A DNA stretch of 64,000 nt from positions 62,001 to 126,000 of the forward strand of contig JBBHKE010001371.1 of assembly GCA_037447655.1 (NCBI GenBank), given 5' to 3'. Position 1 is the first letter of the stretch. Each line of letters begins with the position of its first letter. A program made the position numbers and the translations under genes. The notes below the pieces were generated by a model, which did not search any database, was not told where the DNA came from, and worked only from the letters and a program-made list of their open reading frames with translations. Source of the DNA: Zygnema cylindricum (Eukaryota > Streptophyta > Zygnematophyceae > Zygnematales > Zygnemataceae). Below are positions 1 to 12,440 of the stretch, in pieces.

Positions 1-925
1 CTGAAGAGCAAAGAGAGAGCTAGAGCAATGGCTGTCTAAAAGAGGATAGGCTAATTCGTAGTTTGTACCAAAATGATTGTGTCGGATCAAGGATTTGGAC
101 GAAACGATACACGCTACGGGTTTCATGAATATATAAACATTAACGTAACAGCTAAATAACAGCAAACTAACCAAAGGAGCAATTCGTGCATGTACGCGAA
201 TCTGAACCGTGTAAAATATGTTTATCGGGACGACGCCATTGGCCGCGACGCTGAAGTGAGCTTTGGCGGCATTTGGAGATAAGCGTCGCGCGGTGCCACG
301 TTGCGCCACATTATTTGATACAGGAGAAGATGGGAGGAGGAACCGCTGGCTCCGGAATTTCACAGATGTCGCCTTGAAGACCATGTCGTCGTACAATAAG
401 TACTCTGATAGACTTCCTTGTACTATATAGTGTTCTATTGGACTAGGGTTTAGTAGTAGGTAGTGGTGAGTAGGCAGACCAGACTTAGTGATATTTAGGT
501 ACCTCTCTAAGAGCTTGTAACTATAAAGGTCATCTTTGACCAGCCATAACTTAATGCTCGGGTGAGCAAATTCAGTGATTCTTTTTGCTGCGAACTCAGG
601 GGAGTCTAGGCTACATATGGGTGTAGTCCGTCAGAGGTTTTTGCGTGTTAGGGTGGCACTTATTCAGAGGGAAAGTCAAAGTGGGGAATACTGTCCAAAA
701 CACATATTCTAGCTTTGCATTATGTGGTGGAACTGAGCACACACAAGGTCTTATCTTCACAGGGGTGAAGTTGTATTGGGGTTTTGATTATCAAGGGATC
801 ATTCATTTGGGTTTATATCAACTGGGAGTCGGCACTATATATATTAGCTTCTTTTTAATATGCAAATTTTGTGGGCAATGGAGCCCATAGAATTTCAAAC
901 GCCTCTTAGGCCGATGTCTAACCAT
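1..925. other. intergenic, no gene seen
   Basis: AT-rich sequence with no open frame that looks like a protein family and no repeat shared with the rest of the window that I could recognise. Confidence 0.5.
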
Positions 926-1088
926 TAGTGTTGTGTATCGTGAAAATGTATATTGCGATAAAATCGATGCTGATAGCTATCGGTTATCAAAGGGTGGGGG
1001 GTCTCGATACATCGCCGAGTCAACAAATTCTTATCCGATATAAGAGAAAAATATAATACTATATAATGTCTACCAATACTCAACACTA
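926..1088. mobile_element. short hAT-like MITE (TAGTGTTGT family)
   Basis: The ends are inverted: TAGTGTTGTGTATCG at the left and a decayed complement ending CAACACTA at the right. Flanking 8-mers are CTAACCAT (918-925) and CTAACAAT (1089-1096), 7 of 8 identical. An 8-bp duplication and a TAGTG start fit the hAT superfamily (seen: ends and flanks; superfamily: inference). The interior is rich in CGAT/ATCG and has no coding potential. Same family as 57532-57967. Confidence 0.65.
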
Positions 1089-1734
1089 CTAACAATCCAC
1101 GACCACCTAGCTTGCTATCGTATGGTTTAAATGTTTTAGGAAATTCTTTAGAAATAATAAAACTTTATCGCGTTGAGTATGATGAAAAAAACCATCGAAG
1201 TACAAAGGGGGTAAAAAAATATATATATAAAAAAAACACTTAAATACTAAAAAAACCAAAAGAGTATAATGGTGAAGTCCCATCAAGATATTTATGTAGT
1301 TGTACAACCAACATTACATACTATAATATTTTCGGCAATGTTATTATGCTCAATTTTATTTTATAAAAGATCTATCAATAAAGAACCCACATTGGAAATA
1401 CACGAATATATAAAATAATCTGTCAAAAAGGGGGATTTTTACAAATGTTGCTGAAACCTTTTTCCTACGAGACAATTTGTCTTTACACTTACTCTCCTCA
1501 CTCCTTTGTATGCAGTGATCCAAACGACTAAAGTGATGATCCAAAGCTAATGCAAGGATAATTTTTGCAATTACTTTGCTGCTCTTAAAGTACTCCCTAT
1601 CTAACGTGACGTGCACTACTTGCAAAATACATATGCGGCTCCTTAATGAGCAAGGCATGAAGGAAAACGAAGGAGCACAAAGAATGGCGTTCTTTCTCCT
1701 TTGAAACACAAAGTGAAATAAGAGATGTATTTCG

Positions 1735-2051
1735 TAATGTTGGGTATCGGGTCAAATCAAATAGCGATAAGTTTGATATTTGATAAATCGATTATCGATC
1801 AGTCAAAGGCCTAAATGTATCGCACCTAGACCAGCATATTATATCGCGATATATTTGGTAAAAGGTGGGTGTACGTACAATTCCAGTATGGAATTACGAA
1901 AAATCTTTCTACTGGCTGCGCCATGGGTGGTTAAGAAAAGAATGACCTAGCGTCACTTCGATATATCGCGATTGAAGTATATCGTGATATTTGCCGACAT
2001 ATCGTAGAAATATCGCGATTTTAAGATCTTCGATGTATCGATTATAACATA
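1735..2051. mobile_element. probable diverged copy of the TAGTGTTGT hAT-like MITE
   Basis: It starts TAATGTTGGGTATCG, close to the start of the copy at 926, and has the same CGATATATCG-rich interior and an approximate inverted right end near 2051. No target duplication is recognisable, so the limits are approximate. Confidence 0.4.
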
Positions 2052-2104
2052 CCCAAATTTAAGTGCATATCGAATATCAACAAGGGGCCCTCGTTACCCA
2101 ACAT

Positions 2105-2674
2105 CAGAGGCCGCAAACGGCCAACCGAAACCGTGACCGACAGTTAACGGACCGCCCGCGCCGGATCCACAACGGATTCGGTTGCCAAATTTTGGGGTCG
2201 GGCGGTCGCGGTCGGTTGATTCTCCAAAAAAAAAAAAAAAAACCGGCTACGGCCGGTCAAGCAAAAAACAAAAAATAAATGAAAATTTTATGCTCTCCGT
2301 ACAATCCAACATTATTGTACTTCGTACTCTTTGGTATCGTGGAAGTACGTGACATGATGATTAGCGTCGCAAATCTGACACGGATGTAACACTTCATTTC
2401 GCAAATCTTAGGGAACGCGACAAATCGTAATTATTGGCTTATTCGTAGATAGTGAAAAACTAAGATTTTTTTTTTTTACTTTTTCCCTTACGGGCGGGTA
2501 CGGTTAGTCGCGAGAAATCAAGTTTTGGTTAACTTTTATTTTCGTAAACGCGGGTCGGTTAACGGTTAACAATTTTGGAGCGTCACATAACCCAGTCGGG
2601 CGTCGGTTACTCAAATTTTGAAAAAAAAAAAGGTCGGTTTCGGCTATGTAAAATTATGACTTTTGCAACCTCTA
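2105..2674. mobile_element. internally deleted derivative of the hAT element at 3314-6105
   Basis: Left end CAGAGGCCGCAAACGG and right end TTTTGCAACCTCT form an imperfect inverted repeat. The left ~360 bp matches the left end of the 2.8-kb element at 3314, and the right ~190 bp matches its right end, including the segments TCGCGAGAAATCAAGTTT and GGTTAACGGTTAACAATTTT. The transposase region is missing. The flanking 8-mers do not match, so the duplication has decayed or the ends are slightly misplaced. An ORF at 2063-2278 inside it is not a gene. Confidence 0.65.
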
Positions 2675-2691
2675 ACTTCGGTACAGTACAG

Positions 2692-3218
2692 TACATCAAT
2701 CGCTATTAGCATATTGAACGCTAATTTGGTCCCGCTATTTTTTTCCAAATTATTAAATAGCATAAGTTATTATGCTTTTTCTGTTAAACCTTTTAAGGTT
2801 TTTTGTCCAATTAGCGTAAAAACGAGTGTATGTAGTCATTTAAAAAGTGTGGTGTACGATAAGTGTCAGACCGTACAAAATTGTCTCGGACGCATGAGAA
2901 TGTGCAGTCGAAAAAGGGATGAAAACGGGTTGTCAAATATGACATTGGCACATATTCGTCCAACAACCACGTTTCGACTGTGTGAACGAACGATTTGTGT
3001 ACGATTGTTCATAATTTGTACAAATACCTATACTAGTGTAAGCATGTTTGCGACCGACATTTTTTTTTTCATAGGCCCAAATTAGCATCAGTAAACAATT
3101 AGAATGTATGTTTTTTTTTTTTTTTAAATCCTAATTAGCGTAAATCACTGGTATTATTCCTATACACTAAAAATACGTTAATAGTGATACTTCTACGTTA
3201 ATAGTGATTGTCGGTGTA
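2692..3218. mobile_element. Tc1/mariner-like MITE with TA flanks
   Basis: The ends are degenerate copies of the TACACCGCCAATCGCTATTA inverted repeat (left TACATCAATCGCTATTAGC, right complement ending GATTGTCGGTGTA). The interior is collinear with the larger element at 20653-21760. Near 3028-3045 it reads CCTATAC-TA-GTGTAAG, the uninterrupted version of the site that is occupied in that other copy. No coding potential. Confidence 0.6.
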
Positions 3219-3909
3219 TTATATTTTCTTCCTACAAGTCGGATTGTGAAGACGCGACATTGCGTTACGGTTGTGGAAACTGCAGCACAGTACAGTACAC
3301 TAATATATACTCACAGGTCGTAAACGGTCAACCGAAAGCGTGACCGACCGTTAACCGACTGCCCGGGGCGGATCCGGAACGGATTCGGTTGCAAAATTTT
3401 GGGGGCCAGGCGGTTGATTCACCAGAAAAAAAAAAGTCGGTTACGCTCTGTTAACCAAAAAACGAAACAGAACAAAAAAAAAATTGTACTATCCGTACAA
3501 TCCAACATTATTGTACTTTGTACTCTTTGGTATCGTGGAAGTACGTGACATCATGATTAGCGTCGTAAATCTGACACGGTAGTAACAGTGTTAGTTTCGC
3601 AAATCTTAGGGAACGCGACAAATCGTACTTATTCGCTTATTCATACGTCGTACATTATTGCAAAGTGCTAATTATACATTTTGTACCGTGTTTCCACAAA
3701 TATATCTTATTATTATGTGAATGTCATGCGGCATGTAGTATTTATTGGTTAATAAATCAGTGAAAATCAAATTATTACGTCAATTTCCCACGACAAACCC
3801 TAATTATTGGCTTACTCACATGTTTCACACAATAAATCGATAAATTGAATTACTATTTAAGTTAGAGAAACTCGACCACAATTCCAACAAAACTTATTCA
3901 TACACCAAA

Positions 3910-5156
3910 ATGGAGAAAAACATCCTCGCTTCTCTTAAAACTACAATCCAAAACGATTTTCGAAAATTTAAAAATGGTGAAATTGCTCCATATAACATAG
4001 TGAAAGAAAGCAGGGCCACTTCAAATTGTTGGAAAAAAATTGAACATGTCTATGAAGTTAAAACATCAAACAAATACATGGTAAAGGGGGCAGGTTTTGT
4101 GGCTTGTAATATATGTTTCATAGTTTATCAATGCAAGTCAACAAACGGTACTTCAACAATCAACACTCGCACATGTTGAGATTTGGCTGACATGGATAAT
4201 TAAAGAGGACTTATTCGTAAGTTTCTTTCAAAAATGGAGGCAAAAACGGTGACCGAAAAAAAGTTGCATTCAAAAGACGATTCAGTTAATGAGATAGGAC
4301 CAATTGCTCAAGCAAAAAATAATTTGATAATTTTTGGTTGTATTGATAAGACTCACCTTACCGAACTTATGCGATTTTTTGAAAGGTTTCAAGAAGCGGC
4401 CATAAAGTTGGAAAAATTTAAAGAACCAATTTTACATTTGGTTTTGTTTGAACTATCGTCTCTCCGTAACCATTGTAAGATAAGAAAAACATCTTGCAAT
4501 GACGGTGAAAAAGAATGCTCCGCCAATTCCCCAAACTTGCAAAAATTTAAACAACATTTTGTGAAATTTGCAGTACTGAAGTGGGGCCTTCATGAGTATC
4601 ATATTGTCGAGGCTCTCTTAGATCCCCGGCAAACACAAAAGCTTAAAACAATTGGGCTATCGAAAACCGAAATTGAAAGCGCAAGGGTCAAACTTTGAGA
4701 ACTCGCAAACGACCTTGGTGATGACGCTGATTTCGGTTGGACTCAACGTATCACAAAAAAATGAAAAACATCGCAAAGTAAAGACGGTTTCCACAATTCT
4801 TTTGGTTAGAGCGATGACGAAAGTGAGGTTCTTACTACCATCGACAAAAAAAACGGTCATTAACGACGAAATGAAAGGTTATATTGATTTAAAATTAACC
4901 AATGATGAAAGATTAAACTTTAACCTACTTGAATGGTGGACAAAAAATATCAAATGTACGTGTGAAAGATGGAGGATTTCCTATTATAGCCGGTGTTGCT
5001 ATATATGTTCTAGCTATTTCGACTTCTACCTCCATGTCCGAATGCAATTATTCGGATCCCGAGAACACGATAACAAGGAAGAGGAGCTCACTAGTGGCTT
5101 CAGTTGTTAGTGATATTTTGTGCGTTAGATCCAACTGGGATCTTTTAAATGCATAG
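3910..5156 (+). pseudogene. hAT transposase relic
   Basis: The first frame (3910-4179) ends in a BED-type zinc-finger remnant: a C-x2-C pair, a Ser/Thr-Gly-Thr-Ser motif and a final TRTC where the family has a His-containing second pair. It stops at TGA. The next frame (4234-4698) carries the hAT middle part: a segment like FERFQEAAIKLEKF followed by a PILHLVLFEL-like stretch, and then the ALLDPR motif. After a stop near 4696 the dimerisation domain continues in two other frames: NFNLLEWW (frame of 4652) and FPIIAGVAIYVLAIST followed by SNWDLLNA (frame of 4929). At least two frame breaks, stops and a large missing central part containing the catalytic core make it non-functional. In an intact hAT transposase these pieces are one ~600-700 residue protein that binds the element ends and cuts. 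Confidence 0.7.
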
Positions 5157-5734
5157 TTTTTTATTTTGTTTTGTTTTCTAGTTATTGTTATTTTTTTAGT
5201 TTTTAGTTATATTGTTTTTTTTTTCCTTTAAATTGTTTGTTATATTTCACAATTTTTCTAGTGTTATCTTCCTTCTTTTTTAAACCGGAATGCTTATTCT
5301 TATCAAATTACCAAAGCGAAGTATGTATACCAAATTTTGATTTATAAGTTTTGTGTAGTTTTTAAGTTTGAGGTCGAGAATTTGTATAACATAGTAAAAA
5401 ATAGAACGAGGTTGTTATTTGGCTATTTCTATATTTGATACTACAAAATATTTTTTGTTTTTTTTCCCTATCACAATGTGTTTTTTGCTAATTCATTTTC
5501 CATGTGAAAAGCAATTTTTTTTTTTTAAGCATACATAATAAAAACTTTACTTTTTTTGCATAATTCATAGCATAGTAACGTAGTCGAAATAAAAACCATC
5601 CAAAACATGTAGCGAAAAAAATAGATTTGCGAGAGAAAAAACATTAACATAAGAGTTTAAACATTAATATAAGAGTTACACGCAAAATTATAATGATTAA
5701 GACTAAGAGTCACAGGCAAAGGGAGATGTACCAC

Positions 5735-5903
5735 TACATCGCTCGTTGTTATTAGTGTTAATAAGTCGCTACAATTTATAGTATTTACTATTTAAAGACG
5801 TGGATTACAACCTGCCACGTCTCCTTGTATTAAATAGTGTTATTAATCATAATTTTTCATTAAGAGTACTAGATGCTTAACGCTAATAACAATGAGCGTT
5901 GTA
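5735..5903. mobile_element. small TA-flanked MITE nested in the hAT element
   Basis: Left TACATCGCTCGTTGTTATTAG and right complement CTAATAACAATGAGCGTTGTA are inverted repeats bordered by TA. The interior GGCACGT-type core (ACGTGGATTACAACCTGCCACGT) also occurs at 24105-24135. No coding potential. Confidence 0.55.
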
Positions 5904-6189
5904 ATTTTGTATTTTTTCGGTTACGGCGAGTACGATTAGTCGCGAGAAATCAAGTTTCGGTTAACTTTTATTTTTGTAAACGTCGGTCGGTTAACGGTTA
6001 ACAATTTTGGAGCGTGACATATCCCGGCCGGGAATCGGATACTCATATTATGAAAAAAGGAACGGTCGGTTTCGGTTATGTAAAATTTTGACTTTTGCGA
6101 CCTTTGCCTAGCATTAGTATTTCGTGCGCCATACTCGCACGAAACTCCAAATGTGTATACTTCAGTTATGCAACCTATTCACTCCAACC

Positions 6190-6878
6190 CATAGTTCAAA
6201 AGTAGGCGTTTTTATGGTAGGCCTTTGGTAGGCGCACAAAATTGGCACAAAACTTGGCACAAAACTCGCGAAGTAGGCATACTGTATGTGTGTGCGTTGT
6301 GCACACTCTTGTACGAACGTACGAATATGACGTATGATCATAGTATAGCGCACGCCGCCGGACGAACTTTTTTAGCGAACTAACACGGCGTAGGATGACA
6401 TTCCGCGGGAAAGAAAACCCGGAAAAAAAAAACGCGGACGGGCAACCAAACAAAATTTATACCGTGAATGAACCACGGAAAAAAAATAAAAAAAAAAGAG
6501 TAGATTATATGTGGCTTTATTTAGTGTGGCCTTCAAAATTGCAGACGCTAACATGAAAGATAGTCTTATCGTAAGTTGTGTTATGGGCTTTTCATGTGAT
6601 CTTCTTAGATTGCTACTTTGATCAGCGACCATCCGATCGTCCAAATCTGACGTTTTAAATAAAAAATACCTCAAAACTCACAAAAAACAAAATGTCCGAA
6701 TGTTTGTCAAAATTTAGACATGACGTTTAATTCTCTATCGATCGATGTGCAACCAACCCTGTTACTAGTTTTTTTTCATTTTGCGACCAATACAATATGG
6801 GTCGTAAGGTCATATTGTATGTTTTGCGTACAATAAGGCGTATTGTATGGGCCTACTTTCACCTACTTTTGAACTATG
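6190..6878. mobile_element. hAT-like MITE (CATAGTTCAAAAGTAGG family), copy 1
   Basis: Terminal inverted repeats CATAGTTCAAAAGTAGG and CCTACTTTTGAACTATG. Flanking 8-mers CTCCAACC and TTCCAAAC match at 6 of 8. The interior shares TGTGTTATGGGCTTTTCATG and a CAATATGGGTC...CAATA..GCATATTGTATGGG block with the other three copies. ORFs at 6162-6674 on the minus strand are chance frames. Confidence 0.7.
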
Positions 6879-9394
6879 TTCCAAACTAAGTCGCGGTACA
6901 TAAAGTACAAAAAGTACATATATCGCGAAACCATACTCGAAAGGGAATCGCGCCACGAGAACCGAAACATTGTCAAATCCGCGGACTTCCGGTTCTCAAC
7001 AGTGAACCTAACGATTTTTATTAACATTAAATAGTTTTGTAGTTTCATTTTAAGCATAGTTGTTCAAAACGTATTTTACGCACGTTTCGAACGCGCGTAT
7101 AATACGTAGAAAATGGAGAGGTCGATTTGAAAAAATCATAAAAAACGTTAATGATTTTTTTTCCGTACAAATCCGTATATTAAAAAAAAATGAATTGAAC
7201 ATGTACTGCAGTTTGTACGCTTTGCGTTAAAAGAGCGGTGAAAAACAATATATATATATATATATATATTATTATTATTATTATTACACGATCTCTATGT
7301 TGTTCTTTGGTCTAAAATAGACCGCAGAAGCCACCCAAACTATCATGCAAAAAACTAAGCGAAGATAAGCCAATGAACAATCATTTGAAATGCATCCTCC
7401 ATTTAACATACAACAACTAAGGTTTGATGGAAAAATCAACATAAACAAACCTTAGGACAACATCTAAGGTTTGATGGAATAATCAACATAAGCAAACCCT
7501 AAGACAAATGCATAAACAATGCATATCAAACATATATAAAAAAACATAAATAAATAATAACAAACAAATGCATTACACATAAACAAAAGTATAATCAAAG
7601 TATAATCAAAGTATAATCAAATAATCAAATAATCATTCAAAGTGCATGACCTAATCGACAACCCTAAAATACTACATCTTTGGTCCCCACTTTACTAACC
7701 AGCATTGATGATTTCTTAATGAAGCTCAAATCTATATATACATTTGTGAGCTGTCAACAAATAGCTACGTGTCAAATTAAACAACATAACTTCCACTAAA
7801 TATTATTTAACCATAATAATCTACAACGACAAATAGCTTAACCGTAAGTGTACACCTGAGAGTTGACCAATCATAAGCGTACACTTGTTTGCAATTACGA
7901 CACAGCATACACACAAATTAAAATACCGAAACCCTAAATGATCACCTAAATAGAAACTGTAATAATCAACACTAAAATATTAATGCATATAAGACAAGAA
8001 AATGTTAATTCAAATATTTACACTGACGCGTCCGCAAAATATGCATCATAAGCGACAACTCGCTTAGTCACTTGCAGATAAATCCACGTAGTGAACCGAC
8101 ATCGCATATGTACGGTCCACTTAACAATACGTCATTAAAATAATGCGATTCCTTGAAAATATCGGCGGACGTCGTCCCCCTCCACGTGTAACTCAAACCA
8201 CTTGCCGAAATAACCCGTACAATCCAAATCCTGTCCGTACCGAAATCACATACTTCGTCATAAATGTCGCACGTCAAAATTGAAGTATACTTATCCAAAA
8301 AGATTCTTTTGTACCATCGCGTACTTTTTATAATTGTCGCCCGTCACATTAGGTTCTGTACGGCCGACGTACAATTTAAATATTTCAAACATTTGATATC
8401 GGATCGCTTCGTGATCCGCCGTCTATTTCCCAGAGCATTCCACACCACTCATTTTGTTCCTTACGTCACATAACTTTCACTCGTACACTTACTCCCCCAA
8501 TCCGCAAATCTGTTCAAGCCTCCACAGTAATTTCAATAATTACGTGCGCACAGAAATACGCGTATGCATGTACAAAACTGAATGTTCCTAAAAACAACAC
8601 TCTATGTATCGAAACACCTACATCAACTGGTTAAGGACAGCTTTACCGTTGAATCCTATACGACGTACACAGCGCAGGTTCAAATCCTGCCAAATGCATG
8701 TTTATTATAATAAAATTGCCTGTCCTTCACAAACAGGCAGCTGTTGCCTTCTCTCTCTACCTCTTGCGAAAGCATGCAACTTAAAAAAACAAAGTTCACG
8801 CCATATGCAGATTCCATTTTTCATCATTAAACATTGCACGACGTAACACATTGATAAAAAAAAAAAACAATCACATTAGAACAAAAAAAAAATACATACA
8901 TGTCTTTTAACTATTTTTACTCTAAATCTTCTTTATTTAACAGTTTACCAACTATTGACGTGGCGTCGATAATGGCGTCTTCTGTGATTTTTCGCGTTCA
9001 GCTGTTCAAGTAATAATGGCGACTTCTTTTCGAAATTTGAAAAAGACGCCCGTACAAAATTTGAACTCACGGCGCTCAAATAGTGTGACACCGCAACGTC
9101 TCTTTTTGGAAATATTTGTTGACGTCACATTATTTTCCCGTACAATCCATGTACATTCTGTTTGATTTACTGAAGAAAAAGTACGGATACGTGCATCGAA
9201 TCTTTTTTGTAAACTACCGTACAGTTTCCGTAAAAAAATTAATAGTTACAGTATTTTTTTTATTATTTCCCGTAAATTGTCAGTTTCAGTTTACAGTAGA
9301 CGTTTTTTTGCGTATTTTTCAAAAGTCACGTACAATACGAAGAAACTGGAAAAAATGAAAAAAAACGCGCGTATTGAACAACTAGGCTTTTAAG
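6879..9394. other. intergenic with simple repeats
   Basis: No gene seen. It holds an (AT)n(ATT)n microsatellite at about 7248-7286, a ~47-bp imperfect tandem pair built on AAGGTTTGATGGA at about 7405-7505, and a short AAGTATAATCAA tandem run at about 7587-7630. A tRNA-like pol III signal lies at 8620-8692. Confidence 0.5.
8620..8692 (+). other. tRNA-like sequence with pol III box B (possible SINE head)
   Basis: 8677-8687 reads GGTTCAAATCC, a perfect internal box B, inside a 5-bp stem with a 7-base loop (GCAGG...CCTGC, 8674-8690), which is a proper T-arm. Upstream CATCAACTGG near 8621-8630 resembles box A. I cannot fold a convincing anticodon or acceptor stem, so this is more likely a tRNA-derived SINE fragment or a decayed tRNA than a working tRNA gene. 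Confidence 0.35.
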
Positions 9395-9969
9395 AATAGT
9401 TCAAAAGTAGGCGTTTTTATGGTAGGCCTTTGGTAGGCGCACAAAGCTTGTCACAAAACTCGCGCAACGTAGGCATACTGTATGTGTGTGTGCTGTGCAC
9501 ACCCCTGTACGAGCGTACGAATTTGACGTATGCTCATAGTACAGCGCACGTCGCCGAACAAAATTTGTTAGCGAACTGACACGGCGTAGGATGACATTGC
9601 GCTGGAAAAAAAGTCGGGAAAAAAAAAACCCGCGGACGAATTTGACGATAGTCCTGTTGTAAGTTGTGTTATGGGCTTTTCATGTGATCTTTTTAGATCG
9701 TTACTTTCATCAACGACCGTCAGATCGTCTAAATCTGACAGTTTAAATAAAAAGTCGCTCAAAACTTACATAAAAAGATTTTTTTGTCCGTTTTTTTTTT
9801 CAAATTTAGACATGACGTTTAATTCTCTATCGAACCATGTGTAACTCAACCCTGTTACTATTTTATTTCATTTTGAGGCCAATACAATATGGGTCTTAAG
9901 GTAGTATTGAAAAATTAACGTACAATAGGCATATTGTATGGGTGTACTGTCACCTACTTTTTAACTATG
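9395..9969. mobile_element. hAT-like MITE (CATAGTTC family), copy 2
   Basis: The left end is AATAGTTCAAAAGTAGG (first C mutated) and the right end is CCTACTTTTTAACTATG. Target duplication CTTTTAAG at 9387-9394 and 9970-9977 is perfect, 8 of 8. The interior is collinear with copy 1. Confidence 0.8.
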
Positions 9970-10527
9970 CTTTTAAGTTATTACTAACGAGTGTCGAGTG
10001 TAACATATATCTCTACGCATATTGGCCCGTTCGATTTCCTCCCAGCATCGGGACTACTGTTTTTGCGAACCATCTCATTTTGCTCTCCGAACCGACTTTG
10101 TTTCCAAAAGTGCCCTGACCGGGGGGCTCTCATCCCGCAATGCCTTTTATTGGAAACTGAACAACGAACAAAAAAAAAATATTTCGCAATGATTGGCCGT
10201 ACTCCCACCTGACAGCCACCCGGCGCCCGCCCTTTGCCTACCCTCGTACATTCGCAAGGAAACGTCACAAAACTCTACGTGTGAATAGGCCATGTCAGAG
10301 ATAGTGCTACCGACAATCAGTACGGACGCATAGTTATCCTCGTGTTTCGGTGGACAAAACTCCAAGAAGCCCGCCCTAAAAGTGTACATTTACGTACGAA
10401 ATTTGTCGTTCTCTTAAGCATATGGAGTGTTCAACACTTCAGCTATTCACAAATGCTTGTACCTGTTTATGAATCTTACGGATTTTGAACGACAAAATGG
10501 ACGTATGCGACTGTAAGAATAGAGTAA
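9970..10527. other. intergenic, no gene seen
   Basis: Higher-GC stretch with overlapping short frames on both strands (about 9984-10389). None resembles a known family and none is shared with another copy in the window, so I make no gene call. Confidence 0.4.
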
Positions 10528-12089
10528 GGGTATGTCCCCATGTACTTGTAACTTAGCGAAATTACTTTGTATTTTAGCGCGGGTCCGCCGGACCCGGTTT
10601 TCAAGTGTCCCTATGTCTGTAATGACGAAATCGTAGCTTACGCTTGTGACGATTGTATACGTCGACAATGTCTGTGACGGCTCTCAACGTCTACAATATG
10701 TCGTCGCACGTTATTTTTTGGAACTCCTTTGTGACGTCGCATGTCTTACCGTGACATTATAGACGTACCGCCTTCCACCGTGTGCCGTTTCACGGTTGAA
10801 GACGAGGTGCTTTGCCTTTGCGTCTCCTATCCGGTCGACGTGAAATGGCATCAGAATTTGAAGACCGCTGCAAAAAAGAAATCCGAGCTGGACGAAAACG
10901 GACAAAACCAAACAAATTGTGTACTTTTCTTCGTCGTATGAGAACGCAAACGGACAAAACATAGCGAATTTTGTACTTTTATCTGTCCTTGTAAATCGTA
11001 TGAAAATTATCGAAAATTACGGCACGTGCGAATATATTTTCCTATTTGTTTATAAAAAATACCTAGTTTTAAAACACATCGCGCATGTGTTTTAAACGTA
11101 AGGTTGAAGATGACGTTTTTTGTCGTGGAAGTGGGCCGAAAAACACAAGACGACAAATTTTCATACATCCTAAATTTGAGGATGACGTAAATTGTACTCT
11201 ACAAATTTGCGATTCCTTATTACGGTTGCAACTTAGGGTGTGTCCCCATGTACTTGTAACTTAGCGAATTTACTTTGTATTTTAGCGAGGATCCGACAGA
11301 CCCGCTTTTCAAGTGTCCCTATTTGTAAGAACGTATCGTAAGTTACGTTTGTGACGATTGTATACGTCGACAATACCTGTGACGGTTGTCAACGTCTACA
11401 ATCTGTGTTGTCGGACGTTATTTTTTGGAACTGCTTGTGTGACGTCGCATGTCTTACTGTGACATTGTAGACGTACCGCCTTCCACCCTGTACCGTTTCA
11501 CGGTCGAAGAAGTTGCGCTTTGCCTTTGCGTCTCCTGTCCGGTCGACGTCAAATGACATCGGAATTTCGAGACCCCTGCAAAAAAAAAATCCGTACTGGA
11601 CGAAAACGGACAAAACCAAACAAATTGTGTAATTTTTTTTGTCGTACTAAATGCAAACGGACAAAACATAGCGACTTCCGTACTTTCCTTTGTCTTTGAA
11701 AATCGTGTGAAATACTTCAAAAATTACGGCACGTGCGAATATGTGTTCCTATTTATTTACATAAAATCCCTAGTTTTAAAGCACATCGCGCTTGTGTTTT
11801 AAAGATAAGGTTGAAGATGACGTTTTTTGTCGTCGAAGTGGGTCGAAAAACACAAGACGACAATTTTTGGTACATCCTAAGTTCGAGGGTGACGCATATT
11901 GTACTCTACAAATTTGCGATTCCTTCGTACGGTTGGAACTTAGGCAGTACGGCGCTAATTTTTATAGGAAAACGACAGAAAAAAACCCTTACTTATGCAC
12001 ATGGGGACACACCCTTAGGCAGTATGGCGCTAAGTTTTACACGATAACGACAGAAAAAAACCCTTACTTATGCACATGGGGACATACCC
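10528..12089. mobile_element. PIF/Harbinger-like element, outer copy
   Basis: Ends GGGTATGTCCCCATG and CATGGGGACATACCC are inverted repeats bordered by TAA on both sides (10525-10527 and 12090-12092). The element is split by a second copy of itself (11236-12014). Three-base TWA-type duplications and GGG-starting ends fit PIF/Harbinger (inference from structure; no transposase seen). Confidence 0.75.
11236..12014. mobile_element. PIF/Harbinger-like element, inner copy nested in the outer one
   Basis: Ends GGGTGTGTCCCCATG and CATGGGGACACACCC are perfect inverted repeats, with TTA on both sides (11233-11235 and 12015-12017). After it, the outer copy resumes at GGCAGTATGGCGCTAAG, matching the inner copy's own GGCAGTACGGCGCTAAT. 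Conserved short frames (for example 11792-12157) are shared with the copy at 23162 but cross element ends and look non-coding. Confidence 0.8.
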
Positions 12090-12440
12090 TAATAGACAAT
12101 ACGGCAATACGGCAAAACCAAAATCAATTCCCTTTTCATATCCCATATTACCGTTAGTTGTGAGCATGTGAACAGCATTCAAGCGTAAAATTTTACTGTC
12201 AGAATAATATAGCCAAGTCACATGGAAATGATGAGTCAATTCAAGTGCACCTATGTGTGAACACCGGACTGGGTTTCTGGCCGTCTGAACAGCTCGTCTC
12301 TGTGTCCGTCGGTCGCGTATCAGACCCGGCAATCCAACCAATGAGAGATGTGTCTGAAACCACGTGATCAGAAGATTCTTAATGTAGCTTGACCACTCAG
12401 CGCTCTTATTTCCACATAAGACAAATAACGAATAGCAAAA

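Larger units (their letters stand above)
3314..6105 (+). mobile_element. hAT transposon, ~2.8 kb, with decayed transposase
   Basis: The left end begins CAGGTCGTAAACGG and the right end finishes TTTTGCGACCTTTG; both subterminal regions are shared with the short derivative at 2105-2674. Between them lies a broken hAT transposase (3910-5156). A small TA-flanked MITE (5735-5903) sits in its right part. No intact 8-bp target duplication can be seen, which fits an old insertion. Superfamily assignment rests on the transposase; the limits are good to about 10 bp. Confidence 0.65.

Noticed and set aside
1735-2060. Regulatory cluster of TATCG boxes near a gene
   Set aside because: There is no gene nearby, and the motifs belong to a transposon family with two other copies.
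11733-12157. ORFs conserved between Harbinger-like copies
   Set aside because: They cross an element end and a nested insertion and have no transposase motif; similarity comes from shared element DNA.
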